From the NCBI GenBank assembly GCA_016802295.1, contig JAESIW010000210.1:496001-560000 (forward strand): DNA of 64,000 bases, written 5' to 3'. The notes under the pieces were generated by a model. That model was not told the DNA's origin. It did no database searches and saw nothing but the letters and a program-made list of their open reading frames with translations. Shown in pieces: positions 54,043 to 63,810 of this stretch (positions are counted from its first letter, which is position 1; each line of letters begins with the position of its first letter). A program made the translations under genes and the position numbers. Origin of the DNA: Brachionus rotundiformis (taxonomy: Eukaryota; Rotifera; Eurotatoria; Ploima; Brachionidae).

Positions 54043-54594
54043 TTATACTTTAATTAATTGATTTACCACGCCTTGTATTTTAGTTTTTACGCTATCATCA
54101 AACACTTGGCCTTTGGTTTTTACAATTAATCCGCCTAAAATACTTTTATTAACTTTATAATCGGTATAAAAATTGTATTTAAGCTTTTGTTTTAAAGAAT
54201 CTTGTAACTTTTGTTTTTGATTTTCGGTTAATTCTACTGCACTGGTTACCAATATTTTGGTATAACCTTTGTGCATATATAAAAAAGAATTATAGTTAAA
54301 TACAAAATATAAAAATGCATGTAACTTACCATTTAACAACATTAAACTAAAAAAAGACTGCAAATGATTGCTGGTTTGCAGTTGTAAAAAAATATTGTTA
54401 AAAAACTTTTTTTGGTTGGTTTTGTTTAATTTTTGCAACTTTTTATATAAAGAATCGGCGTTGGTAAAATTTAAAGTAAGTGCTAAATTTTGCAAATCAT
54501 TATAAACTGTATCTGCAATGTTTTTGCTATCTGCAAGTTCAAATAAGGCTTTAGAATAAATTTTAGCCTGATGCTCTAATTCTATATTTAACAT
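54043..54594 (-). CDS. atpH: ATP synthase F1 delta subunit
   Basis: Connects F1 to the peripheral stalk. 183 residues. Helical N-terminus beginning IYSKALFELADSKN and the conserved C-terminal LGGLIVKTKGQVFDDSVKTKIQGV. First gene of the F1 operon, 38 bases after priA. F0 genes are elsewhere, as in alphaproteobacteria. Confidence 0.93.
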   Translation of the reverse strand: MLNIELEHQAKIYSKALFELADSKNIADTVYNDLQNLALTLNFTNADSLYKKLQKLNKTNQKKFFNNIFLQLQTSNHLQSFFSLMLLNGKLHAFLYFVFNYNSFLYMHKGYTKILVTSAVELTENQKQKLQDSLKQKLKYNFYTDYKVNKSILGGLIVKTKGQVFDDSVKTKIQGVVNQLIKV

Positions 54595-54632
54595 GTTAAA
54601 TTAAACACTTTACTAATTAATTATTATTTATT

Positions 54633-56810
54633 TTAATAAAAAGATAACGGGTCTACATCTATTTGTAATTTAATTTGGCTAGGCACATTAACGCTATTAA
54701 GCCATTGCTTTACAAATTTTTGCACGTTTTCTTTTAAATCTGCTTTTATTAAAAATCTATATCTATAGTACCCTCTTAGCATAAATAGTGGTGCCTCTAT
54801 TGGCCCTAAGGCTTGTATGTTTTGGTTGTTAGGTATGCTACTTAACAAATAATTACAAAATTCTTGAACCAAAACTTTATTTTTTGCACTAATAATTATG
54901 GCAATCCACTTACCAAAAGGAGGAATTAAAGCTTGTTGTTTTGCTTTAATTACATTATCTATAAATTCATTATAATCTTTTTTTACTAAAGATTCTATTA
55001 AAAAATCATTTTTTTTATAAGTTTGTAGCATAACCTTGCCTTTTTGGCTAAATCTACCAGATCTTCCTGCAACTTGATACAACAACTGCCATGCTTTTTC
55101 GGTAGCTTTTAAATCTGTGGGGTTAACAAAGTCTGCATCTACTATAGCAACCAGCGTTAAATTAGGAAAATTATAACCTTTTGCTATTATTTGCGTGCCT
55201 ATTAGTATATTGTATTTATTGTTTAAAACGTTAGCAAAATGTTGTTTACGTTTGGCGTTAGAATCTAAAGTATCGCTAGATAATATTATGCTTTTAATAT
55301 TTGTATTATCTTTAAAATGTTGTAGTAGTTCTTCTTGCACTTTTTCTACACCAACGCCTACAAAATTTAAAGAGTTAGGGGTTAAGCAACTGCTACAAGT
55401 TAGCCCTTGTAATTTATGGTTATAGCCACAATAATGGCAAATTAACAAATTTTTGCCTTTATGGTAAACCATATTAACCGAACAATTTTTACACAACAAG
55501 CTTTCTTTACAACTGCTACAAAAAACCGTACCACTATAACCACGCTTATTAACAAACAATAGTACTTGTTGGTTATTACTAATAGTTTGGCTTATTTGTT
55601 GCAATAATTGATTACTTAAAACAGTGTTTTTTGGCTGTTGTTGCATATCTATTACTTCAATATCCGGAAGCTCTATTTGGTTAAACCTGCTATCTATGGT
55701 AAATAAGTTAAATTTATTTATTTTAGCATTATGCAAGGTTTCTAACGAAGGCGTGGCAGAAGCCAACACAATGGGTATTTGGGTAATTTTTGCCCGCACT
55801 ATTGCCATATCTTTAGCGTTGTATATAACGCCTTCTTCTTGCTTGTACGAAGAATCGTGCTCTTCGTCTACTATTATTAAGCCTAAATTTTTAAAGGGTA
55901 AAAATAAGGCAGAACGAGCCCCTATTATTACTTTTAAATCTCCATTATTTGCTGCTAAAAAAGTTTTTTGCTTGTTAGTGGCGGTAATTTCAGAATGCCA
56001 AACAAAAGGCTGTACGCCAAATCTGCTGGTAAAATGATCTACCAATTGTGCACTTAAAGCTATTTCTGGCAATAAAACTAGTACTTGTTTGTTTTGTTGT
56101 AGTGCGGCATTAATAGCACTAAAGTATACTTCGGTTTTGCCACTGCCTGGTACCCCGTATAACACATTTACACAAAATTGTTGTTGGCTAATGGTATGGT
56201 TAATAGCTGTAGCCACTTGTTGTTGTGCTTGATTTAAAGCAACTTGGCTATATTTAATATTGTTTTGCAATGTATAACGTGGGGTGTGCAACACTTTTTG
56301 CAAAACGTTTTGCTTTATTAACGTTGCTACTACCGAACTACCATTAAAATGTGCTAATACTTGGCTTTTTAAAATTGGTTGGTTTTGTTTAACAAAGTCT
56401 ATAATTTGTTTACGCTTAGCCGTAATGTTTATATTGTTAACGGCATAACTATTGTTAATTTGTAAAAATTCTTCTTGTATACTAAAATTAAACCCAGATA
56501 CATTAATTGCCATTTTTAGTACATTGCCAAAGTTATATAAAGTATATTTACTAACCCATTGTAAAAACTGTATTAACTGGCTATTTAAACTAACTTGCGA
56601 ATCTATTTTTTTATTAATGGCTCTAATTTTATTTTCAGGCAAAGTGCAACTAACGTTAACACTAATAACTATTGCATAAATTAATTTATTTTTTAACGGT
56701 ACCAAAACCATATCGCCCACATTTACACCAACGTTACTTGGCACTTTGTAGGTATAGCTACTAACTAAATTAAGTGGCAGGTATACATTAATTAAATAAT
56801 AGTTATGCAT
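54633..56810 (-). CDS. priA: primosomal protein N' (replication restart helicase PriA)
   Basis: Restarts stalled forks. 725 residues. N-terminal DNA-binding domain, Walker A YGVPGSGKTEVYF, IVDEEHDSSYKQEE, ASATPSLE, eight zinc-binding Cys in two clusters around CSSCKESLLCKNC and CHYCGYNHKLQGLTCSSC, and the ADFVNPTDLKATEKAWQLLYQVAGRSGR motif. Overlaps neither neighbour; divergent from xerC across about 50 bases, and leads into atpH. Confidence 0.95.
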   Translation of the reverse strand: MHNYYLINVYLPLNLVSSYTYKVPSNVGVNVGDMVLVPLKNKLIYAIVISVNVSCTLPENKIRAINKKIDSQVSLNSQLIQFLQWVSKYTLYNFGNVLKMAINVSGFNFSIQEEFLQINNSYAVNNINITAKRKQIIDFVKQNQPILKSQVLAHFNGSSVVATLIKQNVLQKVLHTPRYTLQNNIKYSQVALNQAQQQVATAINHTISQQQFCVNVLYGVPGSGKTEVYFSAINAALQQNKQVLVLLPEIALSAQLVDHFTSRFGVQPFVWHSEITATNKQKTFLAANNGDLKVIIGARSALFLPFKNLGLIIVDEEHDSSYKQEEGVIYNAKDMAIVRAKITQIPIVLASATPSLETLHNAKINKFNLFTIDSRFNQIELPDIEVIDMQQQPKNTVLSNQLLQQISQTISNNQQVLLFVNKRGYSGTVFCSSCKESLLCKNCSVNMVYHKGKNLLICHYCGYNHKLQGLTCSSCLTPNSLNFVGVGVEKVQEELLQHFKDNTNIKSIILSSDTLDSNAKRKQHFANVLNNKYNILIGTQIIAKGYNFPNLTLVAIVDADFVNPTDLKATEKAWQLLYQVAGRSGRFSQKGKVMLQTYKKNDFLIESLVKKDYNEFIDNVIKAKQQALIPPFGKWIAIIISAKNKVLVQEFCNYLLSSIPNNQNIQALGPIEAPLFMLRGYYRYRFLIKADLKENVQKFVKQWLNSVNVPSQIKLQIDVDPLSFY

Positions 56811-56862
56811 TGTTAACCAATAAAGTTTATAATTAACTTAATTATATTACACATTAACCATA

Positions 56863-57864
56863 ATGCTAACAAAAAATATGAATCAAATTTTTAGTAATAT
56901 TAACTCTATTAATTGCCAGCAAGATATTAAAACCAATTTAATAAACTTTGCTAATGCTATGCACAACCAACAGCGTAAGTCTTACAAAACTGTGCAATCT
57001 TACACTACAGATTTAAAAGGCTTTTTTAATTTTTTATCTAGCCATTTAGGCATTGCGGTGGCATTGCAAGATATTACAAATATTAATTTAACAATATTTA
57101 GACGCTACCTAGCTTCTTTACACAATAAAAACTTAGCAAAAACTTCTATAGCTCGCAAGCTTTCTGCTATTAAGTCTTTTTTACGATATTTAAAAGCTAA
57201 TAATATAACATTTAATAGTTATATTAACAATTTAGAATTTAAACAAGGCCAAGCAAAACTACCCAGAGCCGTTTCTGCAACTATAGCTTTAGATGTTATT
57301 AATTTAGCTTACAACAGCCACAAAGTAGAATGGTTAAAAAACCGCAATGTGGCTTTAGTTGCTTTAATATATGGTTGCGGTTTGCGTATTCAAGAAGCCC
57401 TAGATTTACCCCTAAGCAACTTAAATTTTTTATTTAATAATTATAATAATTTAACCATAAGCGTTATAGGTAAAGGCAACAAGCAACGTTTAGTGCCAGT
57501 TTTGCCAAATGTGGCAGAAATTATTAAAACTTATGTTAGCAGTATTCCTAAGCATATAATACAGCAACATTTAGCTTTGTGTAACACCCAATATTTGTTT
57601 ATAAGCCAACAGGCCAAACAACTTAACGCCCGCATAGTACAACGTTTTATAAAGCAAATTAGGTTGCAATTAAATTTAGACGATTCGTTTACTCCGCATG
57701 CATTACGGCATTCGTTTGCTACGCATTTGTTAAATAATGGTGTAAACTTAAAAACTATTCAAGACCTACTAGGCCACGGTAGCTTAAAAGCAACACAACG
57801 TTACTTAAAGCTAGAACTTATAGATTTACAAAACACTACTAATAAGTTTCATCCTAGGGGTTAG
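56863..57864 (+). CDS. xerC: tyrosine site-specific recombinase XerC/XerD
   Basis: Resolves chromosome dimers at dif. 333 residues, slightly longer than the usual 295-310 owing to a short N-terminal extension. SAM-like N-terminal domain, then the catalytic set: Arg175 (GCGLRIQEAL), Lys in GKGNKQRLVP, HxxR in HALRHSFATHLL, His in LLGHGSLKATQRY and Tyr314. Neighbour of priA, where xerC is usually found in alphaproteobacteria; XerD is the alternative. An in-frame ATG five codons later (56878) is also possible as start. Confidence 0.92.
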   Translation: MLTKNMNQIFSNINSINCQQDIKTNLINFANAMHNQQRKSYKTVQSYTTDLKGFFNFLSSHLGIAVALQDITNINLTIFRRYLASLHNKNLAKTSIARKLSAIKSFLRYLKANNITFNSYINNLEFKQGQAKLPRAVSATIALDVINLAYNSHKVEWLKNRNVALVALIYGCGLRIQEALDLPLSNLNFLFNNYNNLTISVIGKGNKQRLVPVLPNVAEIIKTYVSSIPKHIIQQHLALCNTQYLFISQQAKQLNARIVQRFIKQIRLQLNLDDSFTPHALRHSFATHLLNNGVNLKTIQDLLGHGSLKATQRYLKLELIDLQNTTNKFHPRG

Positions 57865-57984
57865 TTAATTACTTTTGTATTATAATAATGTTTTATTATA
57901 AGGCAATTAATATAACGGCTTAGTTATAAATTAATTTTGTGTTGCTAATGTTGGCTAAGCTAGCACACGTTTGGGTAACAATAT

Positions 57985-58980
57985 TTATTTAGTAATAATT
58001 TTAATAATATTGTTGGCAGATAAACTTAAATTATCAAACATTGCAACAAAACTTACCGTATGTAAGTTAGAGTTATTGGCGTGTTTAAATTTAGTTAAAT
58101 AAATTTTTTCTTCGTCTACAGTTTCTACTGGTGTGGGGTAACCTTGGTTTACGTTAAAATCTACTATGCTAAAAACTGGATTTTCTTGTAAAATATTTTT
58201 TATATCATCTAGCGTTACTTGGTTGCTAAAAGTTAGTGTTATGTGCATAGTATTGCCTATAAACACCGCATAGGTAGATATACTAATGGCTATATCTATA
58301 TTTTGTTGTAGTATTTTGCTAATTTGTAAAGTTAAGTTTTCTTCGGTATCGGTGCAACCATTTTGGGTAAAATTACCAAACTTTGGCAAAAAATTAAAGG
58401 CTATTTGTTTGTTAAAAACCTGTTTGTAATCTTGCAAAGATTGATTTGTAAAAATAGATTTAGTTTGGTTAAAAAGTTCATCTAACGCATTATTACCAAT
58501 TTCTGATACACTATAATTTGCCACAACATTAACATTGCTAATATTAAAGCTATAACCTAAAGTACTTAATACATTAGCAATGGTTATAGCGTTGGCACAA
58601 GGGCTGGCTATAACATTTGGGCGGTTGGTTATAAAGTCTGTATTAATGTTATTAACCATTAACGGAACCGCTAAACTATTAGCCACAGAATTATTATAAT
58701 GCACCACGGTAATATCTAGTGTATTAGCTAAATTTTGTAATTGCGGTAAAAAGGTTTCTTCTAATAAATTAATAATGTAGGAGACACTATTGTTACTAAA
58801 ATTAAAAGTTAAAAAATCGTTTACTACTATGTTATCGTCCTCGCCAAAGCTTACTCGTAAGCCGGCGTTTTCGTTTATATCTAACGCAACAACATCATTT
58901 TTAGAAACACCAATAAGGTGTAAGTTATCTAAAACTTGTACACCTATTCTGGTTTTTGCACCTAAAACGGCAATTTTCAT
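57985..58980 (-). CDS. aspartate-semialdehyde dehydrogenase-like protein with lost catalytic motifs
   Basis: 331 residues, about the length of Asd (335-345), and alignable by eye along its whole length: DELFNQTKSIF, FNKQIAFNFLPKFGNF, QNGCTDTEENL, ILQENPVFSIVDF and GYPTPVE match Asd. Key sites differ. The NADP loop GATGAVG is GAKTRIG; the catalytic PNCSTIQ is SPCANAIT (Cys128 shifted by one); the YQSVSGAG motif is YSVSEIG without the Gln; and the RVPVxxGHS motif with substrate Arg and catalytic His is TYAVFIGNT. It lies close to rplS, where asd and the leu genes often lie in alphaproteobacteria. Either an enzyme that has lost activity while staying open, or a changed function. Confidence 0.75.
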   Translation of the reverse strand: MKIAVLGAKTRIGVQVLDNLHLIGVSKNDVVALDINENAGLRVSFGEDDNIVVNDFLTFNFSNNSVSYIINLLEETFLPQLQNLANTLDITVVHYNNSVANSLAVPLMVNNINTDFITNRPNVIASPCANAITIANVLSTLGYSFNISNVNVVANYSVSEIGNNALDELFNQTKSIFTNQSLQDYKQVFNKQIAFNFLPKFGNFTQNGCTDTEENLTLQISKILQQNIDIAISISTYAVFIGNTMHITLTFSNQVTLDDIKNILQENPVFSIVDFNVNQGYPTPVETVDEEKIYLTKFKHANNSNLHTVSFVAMFDNLSLSANNIIKIITK

Positions 58981-58995
58981 AATTAATTACTATAC

Positions 58996-59376
58996 TTAAG
59001 AAGTAATAGTATTTCTTTCTGATCTGTCTGCAGTATTTTCTGTAATTTTAGCGGCTTTACCTACTCTGCTTTTTAAGTAATATAATTTTGCTCTTCTTAC
59101 AATACCTTTTTTAACAATAGTAACGCTTTCTACATATGGGCTGTAATAAGGAAAAACCCTTTCTACGCCTTCGCCGTAAGATAATTTACGCACAGTAAAA
59201 GCAGAATTTAAACCACGATGTTTAATTGCAATACATACGCCTTCGTACATTTGGCTTCTGTCTCCTATTTTTACTTTAACGGCAACGGTGTCACCCACAT
59301 TAAAGTTAGGAAACTTTTTATTAGCAGATAATTTTTCTACTTGTTCTTGTTCAAAATTTAACAAAATATTAGACAT
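58996..59376 (-). CDS. rplS: 50S ribosomal protein bL19
   Basis: 126 residues. FNVGDTVAVKVKIGD, EGVCIAIKHRGLNSAFTVRKLSYGEGVERVFP and a basic tail KGIVRRAKLYYLKSRVGKAAKI are typical. AGGAG ribosome binding site. Directly follows trmD (adjacent, no gap). Confidence 0.97.
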   Translation of the reverse strand: MSNILLNFEQEQVEKLSANKKFPNFNVGDTVAVKVKIGDRSQMYEGVCIAIKHRGLNSAFTVRKLSYGEGVERVFPYYSPYVESVTIVKKGIVRRAKLYYLKSRVGKAAKITENTADRSERNTITS

Positions 59377-60084
59377 TTAGTCTTCTCCTACGTTTTTTTT
59401 GTTATACAGCTTAAATAAATCTGGTCTATTTTGTTGCGTTACCTTAATTGCTTGTTGTAATTGCCACTGTTTAATTTTTTGGTGGTTACCACTAAGCAAA
59501 ACACTAGGAACCTGCAAACCATTCCATATTTTTGGTTTTGTATATTGCGGATACTCTAACAAATTATTTTCAAAGCTTTCTTCTCGCAAACTATCTTCAC
59601 ATTTTAACACGTTTTTTAAGTTTCGTAAAGTAGAATCTAAAATAACTAAACTTGCAAGCTCGCCTTTGGTTAAAATATAATCGCCAATGCTAAGTAATTG
59701 TATGTTGTAATATTGTATAATGCGTTCGTCTATGCCTTCAAAATTGCCACAAATTAATGTTATACCGTTTAATTTACTTAAACTTTTAGATGTTGCAGAA
59801 TTAAACACACTACCCTTGGGGCTTACATAAAAAATATTATTGCTAGCACCGTTATTTAATGCGTAATCTATAGCATTACCTAGTACATCTGCCCTAATAA
59901 GCATACCTGGCCCGCCACCGTATAAAGTATCGTCTACCTGATTATAGTTGTTAATACCAAAATCTCTTATATTTATTACATTTAAGCTAAAAATGTTGTT
60001 TTGCAAAGCTTTATGCAATATACCATAGCTAAAATAATTAGTAATAATTTGTGGCTGTAGTGCTAATATGGTAATGTTAAACAT
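59377..60084 (-). CDS. trmD: tRNA (guanine37-N1)-methyltransferase
   Basis: SPOUT methyltransferase for m1G37. 235 residues. N-terminal ILALQPQIITNYFSYGI, YGGGPGMLIRADVL, VSPKG, LICGNFEGIDERI and the knot sequence LSIGDYILTKGELASLVILDS. C-terminal domain PKIWNGLQVPSVLLSGNHQKI with catalytic region. In the standard rpsP-rimM-trmD-rplS order. Confidence 0.96.
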   Translation of the reverse strand: MFNITILALQPQIITNYFSYGILHKALQNNIFSLNVINIRDFGINNYNQVDDTLYGGGPGMLIRADVLGNAIDYALNNGASNNIFYVSPKGSVFNSATSKSLSKLNGITLICGNFEGIDERIIQYYNIQLLSIGDYILTKGELASLVILDSTLRNLKNVLKCEDSLREESFENNLLEYPQYTKPKIWNGLQVPSVLLSGNHQKIKQWQLQQAIKVTQQNRPDLFKLYNKKNVGED

Positions 60085-60092
60085 AGTATTTA

Positions 60093-60593
60093 CTATAATA
60101 AATATTGGGCGTTAATAGTAATAGTATTATTTTGTAAATCTACATTTATAATGCTATTGTTATTAAAGCTTAGCATTTTTGTGGTTAAATTAGTTAGGGT
60201 AATTTGTAAAATATCGCCTGCTCCGTAGTTTTGCACTCCGCTAACTGTTCCTATTGCTTGTAGGTTGCTGTTAAGTACGGTACTGTTTATTAAGTCTATG
60301 GCGTAGTATTCGTTATTGTTGTTTAATTTAGGTAATGCACTTTTAGGCAAATATAAATTTAAACCTATTAGTTGTTGTGCTTGCTCTATAGAATTTATAT
60401 TTTGCAATTTAGCTATTACTAAATTTTTATGCACATAAAAACTTTTAACAACGTAGGTGTTGTTTAAATTACATGTAAGTGTAGCGTTTTGTAATAAATT
60501 TAAATTTTGCAAAAAGCATTTTAGTTTTACTTCGCCTTTAAGCCCTTTAGTAGAAACAACAGTGGCAACTAAAAAAGAATTTAATACAGACAT
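60093..60593 (-). CDS. rimM: 16S rRNA processing protein RimM
   Basis: About 166 residues from ATG 60593; an in-frame TTG at 60605 would add four residues. 30S maturation factor. FLVATVVSTKGLKGEVKLK at the start, VKSFYVHKNLVIAKLQNINSIEQAQQLIGLNLYL (first domain) and the PRC-barrel YYAIDLINSTVLN, GTVSGVQNYGAGDILQI. Between rpsP and trmD. Confidence 0.92.
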   Translation of the reverse strand: MSVLNSFLVATVVSTKGLKGEVKLKCFLQNLNLLQNATLTCNLNNTYVVKSFYVHKNLVIAKLQNINSIEQAQQLIGLNLYLPKSALPKLNNNNEYYAIDLINSTVLNSNLQAIGTVSGVQNYGAGDILQITLTNLTTKMLSFNNNSIINVDLQNNTITINAQYLL

Positions 60594-60647
60594 ACCAAAC
60601 CACAATTTAAATTATTATTACAAAACGCTATATAATTTTGTTACAAA

Positions 60648-61022
60648 CTATGCAGTAGCTTCTTGTGTTGCTTCTGCTTTAGATGTTGCAGCTTCTTGTT
60701 TTTCTTTTAAGCGTTCTTGTGCTTTAGCTTTAGGCAAAGGCTTTTTAGTTTGTGCAGAGTAATCTTTTTTTTGCAATAAACCTAAGTTAGCAAAAATTTT
60801 ATGCACTTTATCTGTAGGAATAGCCCCAACAGAAAGCCAATATTGTGCTCTTTCGGTTTTTAAATTGGTTCTTTCAGAATCGCTAACATTAAGCATAGGG
60901 TTATATTTACCTACAGTTTCAATATATTTACCATCTCTTGGGCTTCTAGAATCTGTTGCTACTATATGGTAGTATGGTTGCTTTTTAGCACCAAATCTAG
61001 CTAATCTTAATTTAACAGCCAT
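60648..61022 (-). CDS. rpsP: 30S ribosomal protein bS16
   Basis: 124 residues. Core VKLRLARFGAKKQPYYHIVATDSRSPRDGKYIETVGKYNP is diagnostic. Long Ala/Glu/Lys-rich tail after residue 90 compared with the 80-90 residue minimum. First of the rpsP-rimM-trmD-rplS set, 116 bases after ffh. Confidence 0.97.
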   Translation of the reverse strand: MAVKLRLARFGAKKQPYYHIVATDSRSPRDGKYIETVGKYNPMLNVSDSERTNLKTERAQYWLSVGAIPTDKVHKIFANLGLLQKKDYSAQTKKPLPKAKAQERLKEKQEAATSKAEATQEATA

Positions 61023-61138
61023 TTAATTGTTTATCCTTAATAACTTTAATAATTTTAATTAATAAATACGTAAATTTTTGTAATCTTTACATTAAACATT
61101 TTAATATTTTATAGCATTTTTGCAGAAAACACAACACT

Positions 61139-62554
61139 TTATTTTTTTAAAAATTTTTGTAAATTAAAGTTGGCTAAATTTTTGCCTGCCCCTTTACCTA
61201 AATTTAAAGATTTTAGCATATCATCTACATTGCCAGAATCTTTTAAATTTTTAAGTGCAGACGAGTTTTTACCAAACTTTTTCATTACGCTAGCCATGGT
61301 GTTGTATTGTTTTAGCATTACGTTAATATCTGCTAAAGATGTACCGCTACCGCTGGCAATACGTTTTTTTCTAGAAAAATTTAAAATTGCTGGGTTTAAG
61401 CGTTCTTGCTTGGTCATAGAATTAATAATAACCACGTGTTTATTAAAACCGCTATTTATTTTGTTATCTTGCAAAGCCGAAGCCATATTGCCCAAACCCG
61501 GAATAAACTTGGCTATAGAACCCATTCCACCTAATTTATTTAACATACCCAATTGTTTTTTATAATCGTTTAAAGAAAAAATACCTTTTAGCATGTTTTC
61601 TTCTAATTCTTTGGCTTCGTCTTCTTGTATGCTTTCTAGTTTTTCGGTTAATTCTGCAATATCGCCCTCGCCTAGCACTCTAGATATTAAGCGGTCGGCG
61701 TTAAATTGCTCTATATTGGTAATTTTTTCGCCACTACCTAAAAATTTAATTGGTTGCTTGGTTATATATTTTGCAGATATAATTAAACCGCCTTTATAGT
61801 CGGCATCGGCTTTAGTAATTACTAACCCGTTTACATTAACCCAACTACTAAAGCTAGATATTACGTTAATACTGCTTTGCCCTAGCATAGCATCTAAAGT
61901 TAGCCAAATTTGTTTAACATCTAGTTCGCTGGCAATATCTTTAAGCTCTTGCATTAAAGCATTATCTACCGATAACCTACCGGCGGTATCTAAAATTACA
62001 TTGTTGTAGTGGTTATTTTGCACGTAATTTTGTAAGTTTTGTAAAATTGTTTTTAGGTTTACGCCGGCATCGTATTCAAAAAAATCTATATTGTTGGTGT
62101 TGGCTAGTTGTTTAAGTTGGTCGTAAGCGGCTTTGCGTTGTAAGTCTAAACTTACTAGCAAAACTTTTTTGTTGTTAGTGTTTTGCAAATAATAAGCCAA
62201 CTTGGCAGCGTTGGTGGTTTTACCAACACCTTGCAAACCTACTAGCATTATATATTTAGCGTTGCCAGATATGGTTAAATCGGTTTCGGGTTGTTGTAAA
62301 ATTTGCAGTAAACAATCGTATAATGCTTTAATAACAACATCTTTGGCTTGTAGGCTACGGTAAATTTCTTTACCTAGTAGGTCTTGCTTAATGGTTGCAA
62401 TAATTTGTTTGGTTAAATCTATAGGCACATCGGCTTCTAGCAAAACCAGTCTAAATTCTCTTAGTAGTTTTTCTAAAGCTTCTTCGTTTAAAACGTTATT
62501 TTTTGCTATTTTACTAACAATATTTTTAAATTTTTCGCCTATGGATAGCACCAT
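61139..62554 (-). CDS. ffh: signal recognition particle protein Ffh
   Basis: GTPase that delivers membrane proteins to SecYEG. 471 residues. N domain, G domain with GLQGVGKTTNAAKLA, LDLQRKAAYDQLKQLA, ILDTAGRLSVDNALMQEL and TKADADYKGG; M domain with methionines (MLNKLGGMGSIAKFIPGLGNM) and SRKKRIASGSGTSLADINVMLKQY. Upstream of rpsP as usual. Confidence 0.96.
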   Translation of the reverse strand: MVLSIGEKFKNIVSKIAKNNVLNEEALEKLLREFRLVLLEADVPIDLTKQIIATIKQDLLGKEIYRSLQAKDVVIKALYDCLLQILQQPETDLTISGNAKYIMLVGLQGVGKTTNAAKLAYYLQNTNNKKVLLVSLDLQRKAAYDQLKQLANTNNIDFFEYDAGVNLKTILQNLQNYVQNNHYNNVILDTAGRLSVDNALMQELKDIASELDVKQIWLTLDAMLGQSSINVISSFSSWVNVNGLVITKADADYKGGLIISAKYITKQPIKFLGSGEKITNIEQFNADRLISRVLGEGDIAELTEKLESIQEDEAKELEENMLKGIFSLNDYKKQLGMLNKLGGMGSIAKFIPGLGNMASALQDNKINSGFNKHVVIINSMTKQERLNPAILNFSRKKRIASGSGTSLADINVMLKQYNTMASVMKKFGKNSSALKNLKDSGNVDDMLKSLNLGKGAGKNLANFNLQKFLKK

Positions 62555-62572
62555 TTAACTTAAACCTTTATT

Positions 62573-63697
62573 TTAATTAATTTCTTTAATTACATCTACG
62601 GCATTATAATACGGCATGTTAAAGCTAGTACTTAATGCAGAGTGCGTTATTTTACCATTTGCAACATTTAACCCATTTAACAAATGATTATTGTTTAACA
62701 AAGCTTGTTTTACCCCTAGGTTTGCCAATTGCATAATAAAAGGTAAAGTAGCGTTGCTTAATGCTTGCGAAGATGTTTTAGCCACAGCCGCAGGCATATT
62801 TGCCACACAGTAATGAATAACGCCTTCTATTTCGTACACTGGGTTGCTGTAAGTAGTAGGCTTAGAAGTTTCGGCAAAACCGCCTTGGTCTATAGCTACA
62901 TCTACAATTACGGTACCTTTTTGCATTAAAGCTAGCATATCTTTGGTAATAAGTTTAGGTGCAGAAGCCCCTGGTATTAAAACTGCCCCTACTACTAAAT
63001 CTGCAGTGGCAATGCTTTTGGCTAGGTTATCTTTAGATGCATATAAAGTGGTAATACGGTTAGTATACAAGGCATCTAAGCTACGTAGTCTGTCTAGGTT
63101 AGTATCTAACACTGTAACTTTAGCCCCTGCGCCAACGGCAGTTATTAAAGCGTTGCTACCAACTACACCTGCCCCTACAATTACTACATTGGCAGGTTGC
63201 ACCCCTGCTACGCCGTTTAGTAATACGCCTTTGCCGTTGTTGTGTTTTAACAAAAATTGCGATCCATTTAAAATAGCTAAGCGTCCTGCTACTTCGCTCA
63301 TTGGGGTAAGCAAAGGTAAAGACCCCGTGTTAGATGTTACGGTTTCGTAAGCTATTGCTGTGGTTTTGGCTTTAAGTAGTAAATCTAACTGTAATTTAGC
63401 TGCAGGTAAATGCAAATAGGTAAATAGAGTTTTTTGCGGAGTTAGCAAGTTGCATTCTTCTTCGGTTGGTTCTTTTACTTTAACTAGTAAATCACTTTTT
63501 TGTATTAATTCTGCAGTGCTATCTATAATTATAGCCCCTGCGTTGGTGTAGTCTGCATTAGAAAAACCAATACCCGCCCCTGCATTGTTTTGCACGTATA
63601 CTGTATGGTTGGCTTTGGTTAGCTCTACTACGCCACTTGGTGGCAATGCTACTCTAAATTCTTTGTCTTTGGTTTCTTTTATAACGCCTACTTTCAT
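62573..63697 (-). CDS. ald: alanine dehydrogenase
   Basis: Interconverts alanine with pyruvate and ammonia using NAD. The 374 residues match the family. MKVGVIKETKDKEFRVALPPSGV start, GAGIGFSNADY, KVKEPTEEE, YLHLPAAK (His), VVIVGAGVVGSNALITAVGAGAKVTVLD (NAD site) and HYCVANMPAAVAKTSSQAL. GGAG ribosome binding site. It can feed alanine into pyruvate or release ammonia, complementing putA. Regulation by the Lrp-type protein is plausible but not shown. Confidence 0.95.
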   Translation of the reverse strand: MKVGVIKETKDKEFRVALPPSGVVELTKANHTVYVQNNAGAGIGFSNADYTNAGAIIIDSTAELIQKSDLLVKVKEPTEEECNLLTPQKTLFTYLHLPAAKLQLDLLLKAKTTAIAYETVTSNTGSLPLLTPMSEVAGRLAILNGSQFLLKHNNGKGVLLNGVAGVQPANVVIVGAGVVGSNALITAVGAGAKVTVLDTNLDRLRSLDALYTNRITTLYASKDNLAKSIATADLVVGAVLIPGASAPKLITKDMLALMQKGTVIVDVAIDQGGFAETSKPTTYSNPVYEIEGVIHYCVANMPAAVAKTSSQALSNATLPFIMQLANLGVKQALLNNNHLLNGLNVANGKITHSALSTSFNMPYYNAVDVIKEIN

Positions 63698-63810
63698 TTT
63701 TGTCTCCGCAAATTAAATTATTTAATTAACACTAGTAAAATTATACCATAACTAAAAAAAATATGTTATATTTAAAGTTATTAATATTAATAATATATTA
63801 AATTTGCACT

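Noticed and set aside
57881..57900. TATAATAA/TTATTATA hairpin between xerC and the asd-like gene
   Set aside because: Stem is all A/T with no T tract after it; too weak to call as a terminator.
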